From Henckelia pumila (taxonomy: Eukaryota > Streptophyta > Magnoliopsida > Lamiales > Gesneriaceae): a stretch of DNA of 64,000 bases. Positions within the stretch are counted from its first letter, which is position 1. The number at the start of each line of letters is the position of its first letter. The stretch covers positions 130,046,375 to 130,110,374 of the forward strand of contig NC_133121.1 of the NCBI RefSeq assembly GCF_033568475.1. The letters are read 5' to 3'. The notes under the pieces were generated by a model that ran no database searches, was not told where the DNA came from, and saw only the letters and a program-made list of their open reading frames with translations. Shown one piece after another: positions 61,794 through 64,000 of this stretch. A program made the position numbers and the translations under genes.

Positions 61794-62677
61794 TTTTCTC
61801 CAAAAGTGGACACTAATGGTATTTTCTCAGGAATAGGGTCCTTAATGAATCTTTGATTATTCATGTCAGGTCTCCTTAGCTTGATGAAATGAAAGGGTTC
61901 GTGTGATCCTTTTCCTGTTGGTTCTGGAGCTGCACTAAATAAATATAATTCAAGCACATCTCCTCTGGACAAATGGTCGTTATTTGCCAATGTTTCTTGG
62001 ACTGCTTCCTGAATCTATTTGGGTAACTGTGATATCTCCGGGAAGCTTGGTAACGTTGTATAAACTGAGGCCAAGGCTCCAAATTCATACCAAAGCTTTA
62101 CATCCTTAAGATTGACATTGTTTTTTAGCCATACCCTTGGATATATCCCTGCAACATCAACCCTGCAAGTGTTAGGGTTAATTTCACTTCTTGTACTTAA
62201 TTTCTCCCACCTCTGTTGATAAACCTGAAATGGAGAAATAATAGCTGGATTAGTATCGATCTTAGATTTGCCCTTGTCAGTGTTGGGCCTAAGATTGATC
62301 TCTTCCTCTTTTACCCCAGAGGCGGAGGGTTGATTTGATGAGGAATCCTCATCAATTGTTGCTTTATCTAGATCATCAAAAGCTGATGATAGATTAGTAC
62401 TTGTTTCTTGAGTTTTAGCTTCCTCAACATCTTGTTTTCCAACCGGTGGTTGTATTTCTTGTTTTTGTAAAACCAATGGTTTTAGCATATCTTGTTTATG
62501 AGAAACCAATGATTTCTCTATGGCCTTCACAATTGGCCTTTGAATAGCAGCCCATTGTTGTGTTTGAGCTTGCATACACTCTGTAATTCGATTAGATACT
62601 TTGATCCGATCAGCTTGTTGTAACCTACCGGCCATTTCAGCATTAATGGCTAACTGGTTGAACTCGTTTTGAAGCAA
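61794..62677 (-). pseudogene. endogenous caulimovirid ORF downstream of RT (function unassigned)
   Basis: A 220-codon frame (62677-62015) starts with a Gln/Ala-rich, possibly coiled-coil region and an acidic Ser-rich linker. It continues as a conserved-looking block (VAGIYPRVWLKNN, YEFGALASVYTTLPSF) up to a stop at 62015. The same reading resumes beyond that stop to the Tekay insertion at 61793 and then in 51541-51103. Its position after RT-RNase H fits the last ORF of several caulimovirid genera. I cannot assign it to the transactivator family from motifs. Confidence 0.65.
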
Positions 62678-64000
62678 CCCAAGGTCACCCTGAGATGCCT
62701 CTGCATTTTCATGATGGAATCCACGTCACTGCCTTCCATCTCTTGTTAAGAAATCTGCAAGAATATTTCATGAGATTTAATAATAACAATATCAAAAATA
62801 TAATTTTGACATAATGCTTGCCATCTTAATAACCTAGCTTTTTCAGGTTTAGATTCAATCTTATTTTTTAAGAAAGCTTTTACCTGTGTGTTATCAACCT
62901 TTAGCGTGAATTTTTTAGCAAGTAAAAATAATGGCCATTTTTCGAAAGCCCTTTTGACTGCATAAAATTCCTTTTCGTTGATATGCCATCTGATGGCCTC
63001 TGATTCTGAAAAAAGATCGCTACAGTATCTGCATGGTATTTCTCCATCTGGAGTTATCTTGGTAAGGACTGCTGCCCACTAATCGTCACTAGCATCCGTA
63101 AATAAAACCAGATCATCTTCATCTTCGGGTATAGCCATTTTTGGGAGATTCTTACATATCTCCTTTAATTGGTTTACCCCTTGAGTATGGTCTTCAATCC
63201 ATATAAACCTAGCATCTTTTTTTAACAAAGGACTGAACACTTTTTTGTACATTGCTAGGTTGTTAATGAACATCCCCGCGAAATTAACTACTCCAAGAAA
63301 ACTCTGGAGTTGTTTTATGTCTTTGAGTTTATCTGGAAAATTCTTTACCTTTTCCACAATATGGGGTTGTAGAATTATTCCAGTTTCATCAATCTCAATA
63401 CCAAGGAATTCAATTTTCCTTGTTGCTATGACTGCTTTCTTTTCAGATAAGACCAGTCCTTCTTGTTTACAAATTTTAGAGAAAATCTCTAAGTGTTTAA
63501 CGTGCTCGTCTATATTTTTTGATGCTATAAGAATATCATCAATATAAACAAACATAAAGTTGAAATAATCTTTAAAAAGGTTATATTTCTTTGAAATATC
63601 TGAGGTGCATTAGCCAATTCCATAGGCATAATTTCCCAAATATAATGTTCTTGTGGAGTAGAGAAGGCTGTGAATTTCTTACTGCCTTCTTCCATTCGAA
63701 TCTGGTAAAATCCAGACTTACAATCAAATTTTGAAAACACTCTAGCATTTCGTACACAGCTAATTAGGTGTTCTCTACTCGGTATGAAGTACCCATCAAA
63801 CTCCAGAATTTTATTAATACCTTGGTAGTTAATAACTAACCTGGGTTTCCCTCTTTTTATTTTACCATGATTTTTGACCAGAAATCCTGGGCTGCTATAT
63901 GGTGAAACTCCTTCTTTGATTAGACCAAGGTCCAAATGTTCCTTGATAATTATTCTCATATCCCTTTGATCTGTTATGTTCATCGGGATAGACTTATATC
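62678..64000 (-). pseudogene. endogenous caulimovirid reverse transcriptase-RNase H, disrupted, runs off the window
   Basis: Two overlapping frames (63983-63525 and 63555-63079) together cover RT. They include FSKFDCKSGFYQIRM, the catalytic block FVYIDDILIA and LGVVNFAGMFI. They also cover the start of RNase H (LFTDASDD), which is cut by a stop at about 63080. Degenerate RNase H sequence continues to about 62760. There is a frame break near 63550-63600, just before the catalytic block. The RT is of caulimovirid type (pararetrovirus), not Ty3/gypsy. The genus is not resolved. Breaks make expression of a polymerase implausible. Confidence 0.85.

Overview
The window is nuclear DNA from a flowering plant, most likely a eudicot and probably an asterid. 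It holds intron-rich plant genes (MAP65, Ku80, an FKBP43-type immunophilin, a plastid-type DUF1499 protein), Ty3/gypsy chromoviruses primed by initiator tRNA-Met, a Cassandra TRIM element, hAT and foldback elements, and an endogenous caulimovirid. Asterid placement is an inference from the general look of the LTR families and is not proven. Layout: (1) 1-18895 is a nest of retrotransposons. A young full-length Tekay-type chromovirus (599-10755, minus strand, TSD CTAGG) sits inside a largely non-coding chromovirus derivative (1-598 plus 10756-15248, plus strand). That derivative abuts an older gypsy LTR (15249-16768), which abuts a Cassandra element (16769-17430), which interrupts another LTR (17431-18895). 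(2) 18901-23821 holds a decayed LINE-type RNase H fragment and a non-autonomous hAT element (20373-23813, TSD CACCTAGC) that carries a solo Tekay LTR (20519-23093, TSD TAAAG). (3) 26.2-49.8 kb is a gene island with five genes: an intronless gene for an uncharacterised 655-aa protein (plus); a 12-exon MAP65 (plus); a 7-exon DUF1499 gene (minus, tail to tail with MAP65); a 12-exon Ku80 (plus, head to head with DUF1499); and a 13-exon FKBP43-like gene (minus, tail to tail with Ku80). (4) 50.6-64.0 kb is an endogenous caulimovirid on the minus strand, with stops and frame breaks. It is split by a second, older Tekay element (51542-61788, plus strand, TSD TTTCA). Intergenic DNA is AT-rich with MITE and foldback remnants. 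How the parts relate: the genes are housekeeping genes (microtubule bundling, end-joining and telomere protection, nucleolar or chromatin prolyl isomerase, plastid protein). They are not a pathway cluster. Four observations stand out. The young Tekay element carries a 196-bp GT-AG intron exactly between Gag and protease, and this intron is precisely missing from the second copy. The same young element has lost the first catalytic Asp of its integrase. Two LTRs share an array of CGGA..TCCG palindromes and a G-box just upstream of a TATA box. The pararetroviral promoter points at the FKBP43-like gene about 1.1 kb away. Exon borders were read by eye from splice consensus and reading-frame phase; each spliced CDS given here sums to a multiple of three.
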